Source: Saccharopolyspora endophytica (GTDB lineage: Bacteria; Actinomycetota; Actinomycetes; Mycobacteriales; Pseudonocardiaceae). Taken from it: a stretch of DNA of 64,000 nt. The notes below the pieces were generated by a model that was not told the DNA's origin, searched no databases, and saw only the letters and a program-made list of their open reading frames with translations. Within the stretch, counting starts at the first letter, position 1, and each line of letters starts with the position of its first letter. Shown here in pieces: positions 17,869 to 27,094 of the stretch. The stretch spans positions 299,996-363,995 of the forward strand of contig NZ_JAGPXE010000006.1 of NCBI RefSeq assembly GCF_018070075.1, written 5' to 3'. Both the position numbers and the translations under genes were made by a program.

Positions 17869-19253
17869 TGAAAACACCCCTCCAGCCGGTCAACCCGGCG
17901 ACGCTCGAACCTCTGGAAATCGCGGAACAAGCCACGGACGCCGAGATCGGCGAAGCCGTGTCGGAAGCGACGCGCGCCATGCGCACCGGGTGGCCGCGAG
18001 ATCACAGGCTCCGGGCGCAGTCCCTGAACGCCTGGGCGGACCTGCTCAGCGACCACAGCTCGGAACTCGCCGACGACCTGGTGCGAGAAACCGGGAAACC
18101 CATCGGTGAAGCGCGCAAGGAGGTCGCGGGCGCGATCGATTCCCTGCGGTTCAACGCCGGTCTCGCCAGGCTTCCGCTGGGCCGTGCCGCCGGTCTTCCC
18201 GACGGGAGCGAGGCGCACCTGGTGCGCGAACCGGTCGGCCCGACGGTGTTCATCACCCCGTGGAACTGGCCCGTGCTGCTGTTGCTGCGCGATCTGGCTC
18301 CGGCGTTCGCCGCCGGAGTGACGGCGCTCGTCAAGCCCGCCCCGCAGACCACGCACATCACCCGACGCGTGATCGCGCTCGGCCACCGGGCCGGAGTGCC
18401 ACCGGAGGTGCTCCACGTGCTCCCCGGTGACGCCGAGGTGGGCGCTGAACTCGTGGCCCACCCCGACACCAGAGCCGTTGCGATCACCGGCTCGACCGAG
18501 GCCGGGCAAGCGGTCATGCGCGCCGCTGCCGCCACCATGACCAGGCCGCTGCTGGAACTGGGCGGCAAGGCCTCGATGCTCGTGCTGGCGGACGCCGACC
18601 TGGAAGCCGCGGCGGAGGCGGCCGCCCGTGCCGCCGTGATCACGAGCGGCCAGATGTGCATGGCGTGCACCAGAATCCTCGTGCACGCGCGCCACGCGAA
18701 GGACGCCGAGGAACTGCTGCGCGAACGACTGGCGGCCTTGACGCCGGGAGATCCGAGGGACGAGAGCACCGATCTCGGTCCGCTGATATCCGAAGCCGCG
18801 GTGACCAAGGTCCTCAACGCCGTCGACCGCGCGCGGGAGGACGGTCGCGTCCTCGTCGGCGGGCAACAGGCGCACCCCGACGGCCTGCCAGGTCATTTCC
18901 TCACACCCGCTCTCGTGTCCGAACTGGATCCGCGATCACCCGTGGTGCAGGAGGACCTCTTCGGTCCGCTGCTGTCGCTGGAGGTCTTCGACTCCGACGA
19001 GAACGCGATCGAATTGGCCAACGCCACGCCCTTCGGGCTCGCCGCAGCGGTGTGGACGCGTGATCTCACGCGCGGCTTCGCCGTGGCGCGCGAGCTGCAG
19101 TCCGGAACCGTGTGGCTGAACGGGTACAACCACTCCTACGCCGAGATGCCCTCCGGCGGCGTGCGGATGTCCGGGATGGGCCGCACCCGCGGTGTCGAGG
19201 GCGTCGAGCAGTTCACCGAACTCAAGCACGTGCACTTCCCGGTCGGGCTATAA
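17868..19253 (+). CDS. Aldehyde dehydrogenase of the furan cluster
   Basis: 461-residue NAD(P)-dependent aldehyde dehydrogenase: Asn in PWNWPV, FTGST-like ITGSTEAGQ, Glu in LELGGKASM, catalytic Cys in SGQMCMACTR, and EDLFGPLLS. ATG 17868 shares its A with the preceding TGA. Within the furan cluster the reasonable job is oxidising furfural, or the aldehyde of 5-formylfuroate, to the acid that HmfD or HmfF/HmfG then uses. It resembles the vanillin/benzaldehyde dehydrogenase branch in length and motif spacing. Confidence 0.82.
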   Translation: MKTPLQPVNPATLEPLEIAEQATDAEIGEAVSEATRAMRTGWPRDHRLRAQSLNAWADLLSDHSSELADDLVRETGKPIGEARKEVAGAIDSLRFNAGLARLPLGRAAGLPDGSEAHLVREPVGPTVFITPWNWPVLLLLRDLAPAFAAGVTALVKPAPQTTHITRRVIALGHRAGVPPEVLHVLPGDAEVGAELVAHPDTRAVAITGSTEAGQAVMRAAAATMTRPLLELGGKASMLVLADADLEAAAEAAARAAVITSGQMCMACTRILVHARHAKDAEELLRERLAALTPGDPRDESTDLGPLISEAAVTKVLNAVDRAREDGRVLVGGQQAHPDGLPGHFLTPALVSELDPRSPVVQEDLFGPLLSLEVFDSDENAIELANATPFGLAAAVWTRDLTRGFAVARELQSGTVWLNGYNHSYAEMPSGGVRMSGMGRTRGVEGVEQFTELKHVHFPVGL

Positions 19254-19363
19254 CCCGAGCCAATAGGAGCTATGCGCAAGAGGTTCTGGCTGGTCCTCTC
19301 ACACCGGCCTAACTTCGCTTCGTAGTTTCTCTGGCCGCAACGGAGCGGCGTTGGAGGGTTCCC

Positions 19364-20764
19364 TTGCAATCAGGTTGGTTAGTAGTTCTCATCGTCGCGG
19401 GCTACATCGCGTTGCTCGCCCTGATCAGCTTCCTGGCCGGTCGATCGACACGTACCGCGTCAGGATTCACCAGCGGCGGCAAGAGCTTTCCCGCCGTCCT
19501 CATCGGATTCCTGCTCGCGTCCGAGTTCATCGGCACGAGCGCGAGCATCGGAACCGCGCAGGAGGCTTACGAATCCGGCATCTCGGCCGCGTGGAACATC
19601 GTCTCGCTGGGAATCGGTTTCGTGCTCTTCGCCTTCCTGCTGGCACGCAAGTTCAGCGAGTTGGGGGAGAACACGATCTCCGGTGCCCTCGACCGCTACT
19701 ACGGGAGGAGGGTGCGCACCGCCACGTCGATGATCATGGTCTGCTCCTTGCTGATCGTCGCCGTCTCGGTCTACGCCAGCGGTGGTGCGATCCTGAGCGG
19801 ACTCCTCGGCGTCGACCAGGACCTGGCCGTCGTCCTGGTCGGTGTGCTCGCCACGTTCTACGTGGTGGTGGGCGGCATGCGATCAGTCGTCTACACCAAC
19901 GTCGTGCACGCGATCGTGAAGATGGCCGGGGTGATCATCCTCGCGATCATCGGCGCTCAGCGCGCAGGAGGCGTCGACGGGCTGCGAGCAGCGCTGCCGC
20001 CGACGATGTTCTCCTGGCACGGAGTGGGTTTCGGGCAGATATTCGCGTGGCTGATCGCCGGTGGCGGTGCCATCTTCGCGACCCAGTACGTCGTGCAGGC
20101 GATCACCACCGCAGGCAACGCCCACCGCGCGCAGCGAGCCGGGTTCTACTCGGCGCTGATCCTGGTTCCCTACGGTCTGCTCGCCGCGTTCATCGGCATG
20201 TGCAGCGCGGTGGTCTACCCGCACATCAAGAGCATCCAGGCCATGCCCGCGTTCGCCATGGACATCGACCCGGTCTTGGCCGGGATCGTCGTCGCCGGGC
20301 TCGCCGGCGCGATGTTCGGAACCATCGCGGCCCTGGTCATCGGCGCTTCCACGCTGCTACTCAAGGACTTCTACCAGCCGCACTTCAACGTCGCCGGGGA
20401 CGACCGCCGCGACGTGCTGTTCCTCCGGGTGGCGACGGTGGTGACCGGCTTGGTGCCGATCGCGCTGGCGCTGTTCGCCACCGATGTGCTCACCGTGACC
20501 TTCCTGGCCAAATCGCTGCGCGCGGCATTGGCGGTGCTGGTGCTGCTGATGTTCTACGCGCCCCGGTACGGCACGAGGACCGGTGCGTTTTGGGCCATCG
20601 TGCTCGCGCTGCCGACCACCATCGGCTGGTTCCTGCTCGGTGACCCCTTCGGCATCGACAACGCCTACATCGCGGTCGCAACGCCCTTGCTGGTGATGAC
20701 CTGCACCCACCTCACATCGGGCCGGTCGAAGACCGTCCCGGCGGTCACCGGGGAGAAGAGATGA
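19364..20764 (+). CDS. Sodium:solute symporter (SSS family)
   Basis: 466-residue, about 13-helix transporter. The first helix, the unwound region LLASEFIGTSASIGTAQEAYESG and the YVVVGGMRSVVYTN segment match the SSF fold. It starts at TTG 19364 with GGAGGG 5 nt upstream, after a 110-bp gap from the aldehyde dehydrogenase that contains only a weak 5-bp hairpin. It overlaps the UbiD-like gene (ATGA), which suggests it imports the dicarboxylate substrate of that enzyme or 2-furoate. Confidence 0.85.
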   Translation: MQSGWLVVLIVAGYIALLALISFLAGRSTRTASGFTSGGKSFPAVLIGFLLASEFIGTSASIGTAQEAYESGISAAWNIVSLGIGFVLFAFLLARKFSELGENTISGALDRYYGRRVRTATSMIMVCSLLIVAVSVYASGGAILSGLLGVDQDLAVVLVGVLATFYVVVGGMRSVVYTNVVHAIVKMAGVIILAIIGAQRAGGVDGLRAALPPTMFSWHGVGFGQIFAWLIAGGGAIFATQYVVQAITTAGNAHRAQRAGFYSALILVPYGLLAAFIGMCSAVVYPHIKSIQAMPAFAMDIDPVLAGIVVAGLAGAMFGTIAALVIGASTLLLKDFYQPHFNVAGDDRRDVLFLRVATVVTGLVPIALALFATDVLTVTFLAKSLRAALAVLVLLMFYAPRYGTRTGAFWAIVLALPTTIGWFLLGDPFGIDNAYIAVATPLLVMTCTHLTSGRSKTVPAVTGEKR

Positions 20765-22146
20765 CGAACAACGCCCTGCCCGTCGGCGCTGATCTGCGCG
20801 GCTGGCTGGACCGCCTGCAGGCGACCGGACGCCTGTCCGCGGCCAGGCAGGGAGCGGACCTGCGGTTCGAGCTGTCGGGAATCGCCAGCCGGCTGGACGG
20901 CGACCGCGCGGTGGTCTTCGGGAAGCCCGGCGGGAAGGACATCACCGTGGTGTCCGGGCTGCTGTCGCGCCGCGAATGGATGGCGGAAGCGCTCGGGGTC
21001 GCCGAGACCGAACTCATCGACCGCTTCCAGCAGGCGTGCCAGGACCCCGTTCCGTGGACCGAGGTCGAGCACGCCCCCTGCCAGGAGGAGGTGATCCGAG
21101 AGGTCGACCTCGGCTCGTTGCCCGTTCCCACGCACAACGAGCACGACCACGGCCCGTACATCACCGCGGGCCTGCTCATCGCTCGCAACCCGACGACCGG
21201 GTCGCAGAACGTGTCCATCCACCGGCTGCAGGTCAGCGGGCCAGACCGGCTCGGGGCGCTCCTGCTGCCCAGGCACACGGCCGCGTTCTTCGGACAGGCC
21301 GAAGCCTCGGGGACCGACCTGGAGGTGGCGATCGCCATCGGCGTCGACCCGCTCACCTTGATGTCCTCGCAAGCGGCGGTACCGATCGACCACGACGAAC
21401 TGGAGATCGCCGGTGCGCTGCGCGGCAGCCCGCTGCCGGTCACCAGGGCGGTCACCAACGAGGTCCGGGTTCCCGCCGACGCGGAGATCGTGCTGGAAGG
21501 CAGGCTGCTCGCCGATGTCCGGGAGCCGGAGGGGCCGTTCGGTGAATTCCCCCAGTACTACGGCCCTCGCGCCGACCGCCACGTGGTGCGCATCGACGCG
21601 ATGACGCACCGCCGAGACCCGATCTACCACACCATCGTCGGCGGTGGACTGGAACACCTGCTGCTGGGGTGCATTCCGCGCGAAGGCTCCTTCCTGGCGC
21701 ACCTGAGGCAGAACTTCCAGTGCGTGCGGGCCGTGCACCTGCCGCGCGGTGGCGTGTGCCGCTACCACCTCTACGTGCAGGTCCGCGATCCCGAACCCGG
21801 CGAGGTGAAGAACCTGATCCTCGCGGCGCTGGGCACGCACTACGACATCAAGCACGTGACGGTGGTCGACTCCGATGTGGACGTCTTCGACCCCAACGAG
21901 GTCGAGTGGGCCGTCGCCACCCGCTTCCAGGCCGATCGCGACCTGGTGCTCGTCGGTGGTGCGCAAGGCTCACGGCTCGATCCGTCCACAACGGACGGTG
22001 TTGGCGCGAAGATGGGTCTCGACGCGACGATTCCGCCCGTCGACGACGAAGACCGGTTCACCAGGATCCGCGTTCCGGGGGCGGAGGAGATCGACCTGGA
22101 ACGCGCAGTGACCCCCGCGCCGGCGAACTGGCGCTCCGCACGTTGA
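20761..22146 (+). CDS. hmfF: UbiD-family decarboxylase (HmfF-like, 2,5-furandicarboxylate decarboxylase)
   Basis: 461-residue UbiD-type enzyme needing prenyl-FMN. The catalytic acidic region REPEGPFGEFPQYYG, the cofactor/metal segment QNVSIHRLQV and the C-terminal DATIPP segment are typical. The UbiX partner is at 8774. In an hmf setting the reaction is decarboxylation of 2,5-furandicarboxylate to 2-furoate, feeding HmfD. A pyrrole-2-carboxylate decarboxylase is the main alternative; the surrounding furoyl-CoA genes favour furan. Confidence 0.82.
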   Translation: MTNNALPVGADLRGWLDRLQATGRLSAARQGADLRFELSGIASRLDGDRAVVFGKPGGKDITVVSGLLSRREWMAEALGVAETELIDRFQQACQDPVPWTEVEHAPCQEEVIREVDLGSLPVPTHNEHDHGPYITAGLLIARNPTTGSQNVSIHRLQVSGPDRLGALLLPRHTAAFFGQAEASGTDLEVAIAIGVDPLTLMSSQAAVPIDHDELEIAGALRGSPLPVTRAVTNEVRVPADAEIVLEGRLLADVREPEGPFGEFPQYYGPRADRHVVRIDAMTHRRDPIYHTIVGGGLEHLLLGCIPREGSFLAHLRQNFQCVRAVHLPRGGVCRYHLYVQVRDPEPGEVKNLILAALGTHYDIKHVTVVDSDVDVFDPNEVEWAVATRFQADRDLVLVGGAQGSRLDPSTTDGVGAKMGLDATIPPVDDEDRFTRIRVPGAEEIDLERAVTPAPANWRSAR

Positions 22147-22203
22147 ACCGCACGGACTCCTTTCCGCAACACCACACCAACAGACCTCGATGAGGAGGTG
22201 GAC

Positions 22204-23544
22204 ATGTCCACGACGAACACCGGACTGTCCAGAAGAGCCACGCTGTACGCGAGCTTCGCCTCGGTAGCGGGGTGGGCGTTCGACCTGTTCGATCTGTTCA
22301 TCCTGCTCTACGTCGCCAGTACCGTCGGCGACCTGATCTTCCCGGTGGCGAGCCCGACCTTGAGCCTCGCCGCGGTCTACGCCTCGTTCGCGGTGAGCGT
22401 GCTGCTCCGCCCGGCCGGAGCGGCGATCTTCGGAGCGGTCGCCGACCGCAACGGGCGCAAGCAGACGATGGTGATCGTGCTGGCCGGCGTGGGGTTGTCC
22501 ACCGCCGCGATGGGAGCAGTGCCGACCTACGCGGCAGCCGGTATCGCCGCACCGCTGCTGTTCCTGGCGCTGCGCCTGGTGCAGGGCGTGTTCGTCGGCG
22601 GTGTCGTCGCGGCGACGCACACGCTGGGCACCGAGAGCGTCGGGCAGCGCTGGCGAGGCCTGATGTCCGGGCTGATCGGTGGCGGCGGCGCGGGCATCGG
22701 TGCGGCCCTGGCCAGCGGCGTGTTCATCCTGGTCAGCGCGATCTTCCCGGGCGAGCAGTTCAACGTCTGGGGGTGGCGCGTCATGTTCTTCGCCGGGCTC
22801 ATGGCAGCGTTGATCAGCTTCATCGTGCTCCGCGGGGTCGAGGAATCGCCGCTGTGGAAAGCGCAGCAGCAGACTCCCGGTCCGAAGACGCGCTTCACCG
22901 ACCTGGCCCGTGGCGGCAGGGGAGGGCTGCTCGTGCTGAACCTGGTGCTGGTCTCCGGCGCCGGTTCGCAGTACTACCTGACCTCCGGTTTCCTCCCCAC
23001 GCTGCTGGGCAAGGTCAGCGGGGTCGCCCAGAGCGCTCAGGGCACGATCCTGCTGGTCTCGAGTCTGGGCGTGATCGTGGCCGCGGTTGCCGCGGGCGAG
23101 CTCAGCGAGCACTTCGGACGCCGGCGCACGATGCTGGTGATCGGGTCGTTCAACCTCGTCGCTCTGCCCTTGCTGGTGTGGCTGATCACCAGCACCGATC
23201 CGGCGAGCACCAGCCTGATCATGTTCTACGCGTCGGCCCTGGCCTTCTTTGCCAACGCCGCCTACGCCCCGGTCCTGGTGTTCCTCAACGAACGCTATCC
23301 GACGGCTCTGCGAGGACGGGGAACCGCGATCTGCTGGAACCTCGGTTTCATGATCGGTGGTCTGATGCCGAGCTTCGTCAACCTCGCCAGCCCGCAGCTG
23401 GCGGACGTGCCCGGTCGACTCATGGTGTTCCTGTTCGTGATGGTCCTGGTCTTCATCGTCGCGGGAGCGCTGAGCCCGGAGACCCGTGGCGCCATGAACG
23501 CGGAGGAGACCGAGCGGCGAGAGGTGCAGCCGTCGGTGGAGTGA
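22204..23544 (+). CDS. MFS transporter of the furan cluster
   Basis: 446-residue 12-helix major facilitator protein. It has the loop ADRNGRKQ between helices 2 and 3, the acidic helix-1 segment FDLFDLF and the RGRGTA loop of the sugar-acid/aromatic-acid branch. ATG at 22204 has GAGGAGG 5 nt upstream. It ends the furan operon, just before a bidirectional terminator, and is a candidate furoate or furandicarboxylate permease, like the MFS found in other hmf clusters. Confidence 0.83.
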   Translation: MSTTNTGLSRRATLYASFASVAGWAFDLFDLFILLYVASTVGDLIFPVASPTLSLAAVYASFAVSVLLRPAGAAIFGAVADRNGRKQTMVIVLAGVGLSTAAMGAVPTYAAAGIAAPLLFLALRLVQGVFVGGVVAATHTLGTESVGQRWRGLMSGLIGGGGAGIGAALASGVFILVSAIFPGEQFNVWGWRVMFFAGLMAALISFIVLRGVEESPLWKAQQQTPGPKTRFTDLARGGRGGLLVLNLVLVSGAGSQYYLTSGFLPTLLGKVSGVAQSAQGTILLVSSLGVIVAAVAAGELSEHFGRRRTMLVIGSFNLVALPLLVWLITSTDPASTSLIMFYASALAFFANAAYAPVLVFLNERYPTALRGRGTAICWNLGFMIGGLMPSFVNLASPQLADVPGRLMVFLFVMVLVFIVAGALSPETRGAMNAEETERREVQPSVE

Positions 23545-23571
23545 GGGTTGCCTGGTCGTCGCGCGCAAGGC

Positions 23572-23600
23572 GGGCGGTCCCAGTGCTGCTGGGACCGCCC
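23572..23600. terminator. Bidirectional terminator, convergent MFS/ROK genes
   Basis: Perfect 12-bp stem GGGCGGTCCCAG / CTGGGACCGCCC with a 5-nt loop, between convergent genes ending at 23544 and 23624. Confidence 0.8.
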
Positions 23601-23623
23601 GTGCGCCGTCGGACGTCGCGGAC

Positions 23624-24916
23624 TCAAGCGGTGGTGTCGGCCAGCGCCGGGCTGCCGTGGGGGGTGGTGGTGTCGAGCCATCGGGCAAGGCGAGCGGGGG
23701 TGAACAGTTCGTCGAGGACCATGAAAGCCGCTCCGGTGAGCCCGGCGTGATCGTGCAGGGTGGACTGCTCGATGCGGAGTTCGCGGGTGGCCAGGGGGAG
23801 CGAGCGCTGGTAGACGTTCTGCCGGATGGTGGCCAGCAGCAGATCGCCCGCCTTGGCGACGCCGCCGCCGATGACGACCAGCGATGGGTTGTAGAAGCTG
23901 ACCAGGGTTGCCAGCAACGTGCCGATGTGGTGAGCGGCGGCGACGAGCAGCTCCACGGCCGTGCGATCGCCGCAGGTGGCCGCGTGGACGACGTCGGAGG
24001 CTTCGACGCGCCCACGTTCGCGGAGCGCTTCCGCGAGCACCGCGCTGCGGCCGGTTTCGGCTGCACGCGTGCCGTCTCGGGCAAGGGCTGCGCCAGCGGC
24101 GACGGCTTCGAGGCAGCCGGTGTTGCCGCACCGGCAGACGATCGACTCGTCGTCGAGGACCGCGGCGTGCCCGATGTCGCCAGCGCACCCTTGGCGACCG
24201 CGGTGCAGGCGTCCACCGGAGACCAGCCCGGCTCCTATTCCCGTGCCGATCTTGACGTAGAGGATGTCGTCGTGCCGGCCTCCCGACCCGGCGCGCACCT
24301 CCCCGAGCGCCATCAGGTTCACCTCGTTGTCCACCCACACGGGAGCGTCGAAGACGCCGCCGAGCCGGTCGCGGACGGGGTAGCCGTCCCAGCCGGGCAT
24401 GATCGGCGGCGCGATGGGGCGTCCGGTGGCGAACTCGACGGGACCAGGCAGGCCGATCCCGATGCCCCAGACGTCGGCCGAGCGTGCCTCGATCTTGTCG
24501 AGGATCTCGTGGAACAGCGCCTCGACCCGGCCGAGCACGGAGTGCGGGCCGTCGGCGATGTCGCAGGCCTCGTCGTGGAACTCGATTACCTCGCCGGCCA
24601 GGTTGGCCACGCCGATGGTCAGGCTGGTGGCCCCCAGCTCGGCGACCAGCACGAGACCGCCCTCCGCTCGGAAGCGCAGCTGTCGGGCAGCGCGTCCTCC
24701 CGTGGACGGTGCGAGGTCTCCCTCTTCGACCAGCCCCGAGCGGGCGAGCTGAGCCACCCGCTGATTGATCACGGTGCGTCCGAGGCCGGAGTGCCTGGTC
24801 AGCGCGGGGCGAGTCGTTGCTCTGCCGGAACGCACCAGGTCGAGGACGGTGACGAGGTGTCGGAAGTCCTCCGGGTGGGTGCCGTTGTGGTCGGGGCTGG
24901 GACGTGGTTCAGACAC
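23624..24916 (-). CDS. ROK-family transcriptional repressor
   Basis: 430 residues: N-terminal winged helix (about 15-80, ALTRHSGLGRTVINQRVAQLARSGLVEE) joined to a ROK kinase-like domain with the zinc motif CRCGNTGCLEA and a KIGTGIGAG segment. The family binds sugars or sugar phosphates through the ROK domain. It is divergent from the sugar ABC/dehydrogenase operon starting at 25026 and is the natural local regulator of it. The 109-bp divergent region holds a weak ATGC/GCAT-symmetric element near 24944-24956. Confidence 0.85.
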   Translation of the reverse strand: MSEPRPSPDHNGTHPEDFRHLVTVLDLVRSGRATTRPALTRHSGLGRTVINQRVAQLARSGLVEEGDLAPSTGGRAARQLRFRAEGGLVLVAELGATSLTIGVANLAGEVIEFHDEACDIADGPHSVLGRVEALFHEILDKIEARSADVWGIGIGLPGPVEFATGRPIAPPIMPGWDGYPVRDRLGGVFDAPVWVDNEVNLMALGEVRAGSGGRHDDILYVKIGTGIGAGLVSGGRLHRGRQGCAGDIGHAAVLDDESIVCRCGNTGCLEAVAAGAALARDGTRAAETGRSAVLAEALRERGRVEASDVVHAATCGDRTAVELLVAAAHHIGTLLATLVSFYNPSLVVIGGGVAKAGDLLLATIRQNVYQRSLPLATRELRIEQSTLHDHAGLTGAAFMVLDELFTPARLARWLDTTTPHGSPALADTTA

Positions 24917-25025
24917 CTCTTCATCTTGCCAGAAACAGACTTATGCGCGCTGCATGTTGACTTCTGCACGCGGTAAATAGAAGATTGCCCAACATGACCA
25001 GAACGACGTCGTTCGGGAGGCAATG

Positions 25026-25844
25026 ATGCGGCTCGGTTACCACTCGATTACCTGGGGTGGCGTCGTCGGCGAGGCCGCCGGCGTCACCAGCGCGAAGGAC
25101 CTGCACTACCGCGCGAACGGATCGATGGCGGAAGCGATCCGGGACATCGGCGCGGCCGGGTACGAGGGCGTCGAGATGTTCGAGGGCAACGTCGCGGACT
25201 ACGCGGACGAGCCCGAGGTGCTGCGCGGGATGCTCGCCACCAGCGGTCTGGAGCTGGTCAGCGTGTACACCGGGGCGAACTTCATCTACGCCGATGCCCT
25301 GCCCGACGAGATGAGCAAGGTGACCAGGACGGCGGATCTCGCCGCGGAGTTCGGGGCGAGACACCTCGTCGTGGGCGGCGGCGCCCGGCGCGCGGCCGGC
25401 ACCGCGCGGAGCGACTACGACCGGCTCGGTGACGCGCTGGATCAGGTCGTCGAGATCGCGGAGGCCCGGGGGCTGACCGCGAGCTACCACCCGCACCTAG
25501 GCACGATCGTGGAGAACCCGGACGAGATCGAGGAAGTCATGAGCCGTTCGCGGATCGGGTTCTGCCCGGACACGGCTCACCTCGCCGCCGGTGGTGGCAA
25601 CCCCGGCGATCTCGTGCGCAGCTACCCGGATCGCGTGCGGTTCGTCCACCTCAAGGACTTCCGCCCAGACCCGGTCACGTTCCTCCCCCTGGGGCACGGC
25701 GATCTCGATCTCGCCGACGTCGTCAGCGCCGTTCGCGAGGCCGGATACGACGACTGGCTGATGGTCGAACTCGACTCCTACGACGGCGATCCCCGCATCG
25801 CGGCTGAGATCAGCAAGGCCTACCTCGACAAGCTGCTCGGCTGA
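25026..25844 (+). CDS. Sugar phosphate isomerase/epimerase-like TIM barrel (IolE-like; LgdB candidate)
   Basis: 272-residue xylose-isomerase-like TIM barrel. The metal/active-site series resembles inosose dehydratase IolE: SYHPHLGTIVENPDEIEEVM, FCPDTAHLAAGG, FVHLKDF and a C-terminal MVELD. GGGAGG lies 5 nt before ATG 25026 (only 2 nt before ATG 25023, hence this start). Such enzymes eliminate or add water at 3-keto sugars. Together with the second TIM barrel at 31933 and two Gfo/Idh dehydrogenases it fits the beta-elimination or hydration step of levoglucosan breakdown. Confidence 0.75.
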   Translation: MRLGYHSITWGGVVGEAAGVTSAKDLHYRANGSMAEAIRDIGAAGYEGVEMFEGNVADYADEPEVLRGMLATSGLELVSVYTGANFIYADALPDEMSKVTRTADLAAEFGARHLVVGGGARRAAGTARSDYDRLGDALDQVVEIAEARGLTASYHPHLGTIVENPDEIEEVMSRSRIGFCPDTAHLAAGGGNPGDLVRSYPDRVRFVHLKDFRPDPVTFLPLGHGDLDLADVVSAVREAGYDDWLMVELDSYDGDPRIAAEISKAYLDKLLG

Positions 25845-25887
25845 CCCGTTCCGGGTCACGACAGGCCGCATCACCCCTGGAGAAGCG

Positions 25888-27039
25888 ATGCAACGACGCC
25901 GCTACTTGTCCGCCCTGGCCTTGCTGTCCGCCGCGATGATCGCCACGAGCGGGTGCTCCTACACCGACGCCGACGTTCCGGTGCGCGGCGACCGGACCGC
26001 AGCAGCCTCGCTGGAGGGCATGCGCGGACAGGTTCTGAGCAAAGGCCCTTACGAGGAAACTCCCGCGTTGGCCGGCGACATCAGCCTGACCCCGGACGAG
26101 GTCGCGAAGGTCCGGTCTCGGAAGGCCACGGCCGCCATCTCGATGCACTACACCGGCGATGACTGGACGGCGGCCCAGCTCGCCGGGATGCAGAAGCAGT
26201 TCGACGCCCTCGGTATCAAGGTCATCGCCGTCACCGATGCCAACCGGAAACCCGAGAAGCAGGTCTCGGACATCGAGACCATCATGGCCAAGCACCCCGA
26301 CATCCTGGTGTCCATCCCCACCGACGGGGTCGCCACCGCCAAGGCGTTCCAGAAGGCCGCCGACGAAGGCGTGCACCTGGTGTTCATGGACAACGTCCCG
26401 AAGAACATGAAGCCGGGGAACGGATACGTCTCGGTGGTCTCCGCGGACAACTTCGGAAACGGGGTCGTATCCGCACACCTCATGGCCGATGCGCTGGGCG
26501 GGCGCGGGAAGATCGGCGTGGTCTTCTACCAGTCCGACTACCTGGTGACCCAGCGCCGCTACGACGGGTTCACCTCGACGATCAAACGCGACTACCCCGG
26601 GATCCAGATCGTCGAGGAGAAGGGCTTCTCCGGACCCGACTACGCCGGCCAGTCGCTGGTGGCCGCCAACGCCATGGTGTCGAAACACCCCGATCTCGCC
26701 GGGATCTGGGGGGTGTGGGACATCCCGACCGAGGGCATCGTCTCCGCCGCCCGGTCCAGCGAGCGGCCCGACCTGGTCATCACCACCCAGGACCTGGGCA
26801 AGAACGTCGCGATCGCCATGGCCCGGCAGCGCAACATCACCGGCCTGGGCGCGCAACGACCGTACGACCAGGGCGTCACCGAAGCCACGCTCGGCGCCTA
26901 CGGCCTGATCGGCAAACCCGCTCCGCCGTTCGTCGCTCTGGCCCCGCTGGCCGTCACCCGGGACAACCTCGCCCAGGCATGGCGCGAGGTGTACCGCAGC
27001 GACGCGCCGCCGGAGGTGCAGCGGTGGCTGCATCCCTGA
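25888..27039 (+). CDS. Sugar-binding lipoprotein of an ABC transporter
   Basis: 383-residue RbsB-type substrate-binding protein. The signal peptide (MQRRR, hydrophobic 6-19) ends at a lipobox-like ATSGC with Cys23 as lipidation site. Two alpha/beta lobes follow (YTGDDWTAAQLAGMQKQFDALG; DILVSIPTDGVATAKAFQ). It should bind the sugar outside the membrane and deliver it to the RbsA/RbsC-like pair at 28287 and 29818. The gene order, with a dehydrogenase between binding protein and ATPase, is unusual for a plain uptake operon and ties transport to catabolism. Confidence 0.87.
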   Translation: MQRRRYLSALALLSAAMIATSGCSYTDADVPVRGDRTAAASLEGMRGQVLSKGPYEETPALAGDISLTPDEVAKVRSRKATAAISMHYTGDDWTAAQLAGMQKQFDALGIKVIAVTDANRKPEKQVSDIETIMAKHPDILVSIPTDGVATAKAFQKAADEGVHLVFMDNVPKNMKPGNGYVSVVSADNFGNGVVSAHLMADALGGRGKIGVVFYQSDYLVTQRRYDGFTSTIKRDYPGIQIVEEKGFSGPDYAGQSLVAANAMVSKHPDLAGIWGVWDIPTEGIVSAARSSERPDLVITTQDLGKNVAIAMARQRNITGLGAQRPYDQGVTEATLGAYGLIGKPAPPFVALAPLAVTRDNLAQAWREVYRSDAPPEVQRWLHP

Positions 27040-27094
27040 GCCCAGACCAGTTAGCCACCCGGAAACCTGGACATCAGTGAAAGGACTCCTTGAC

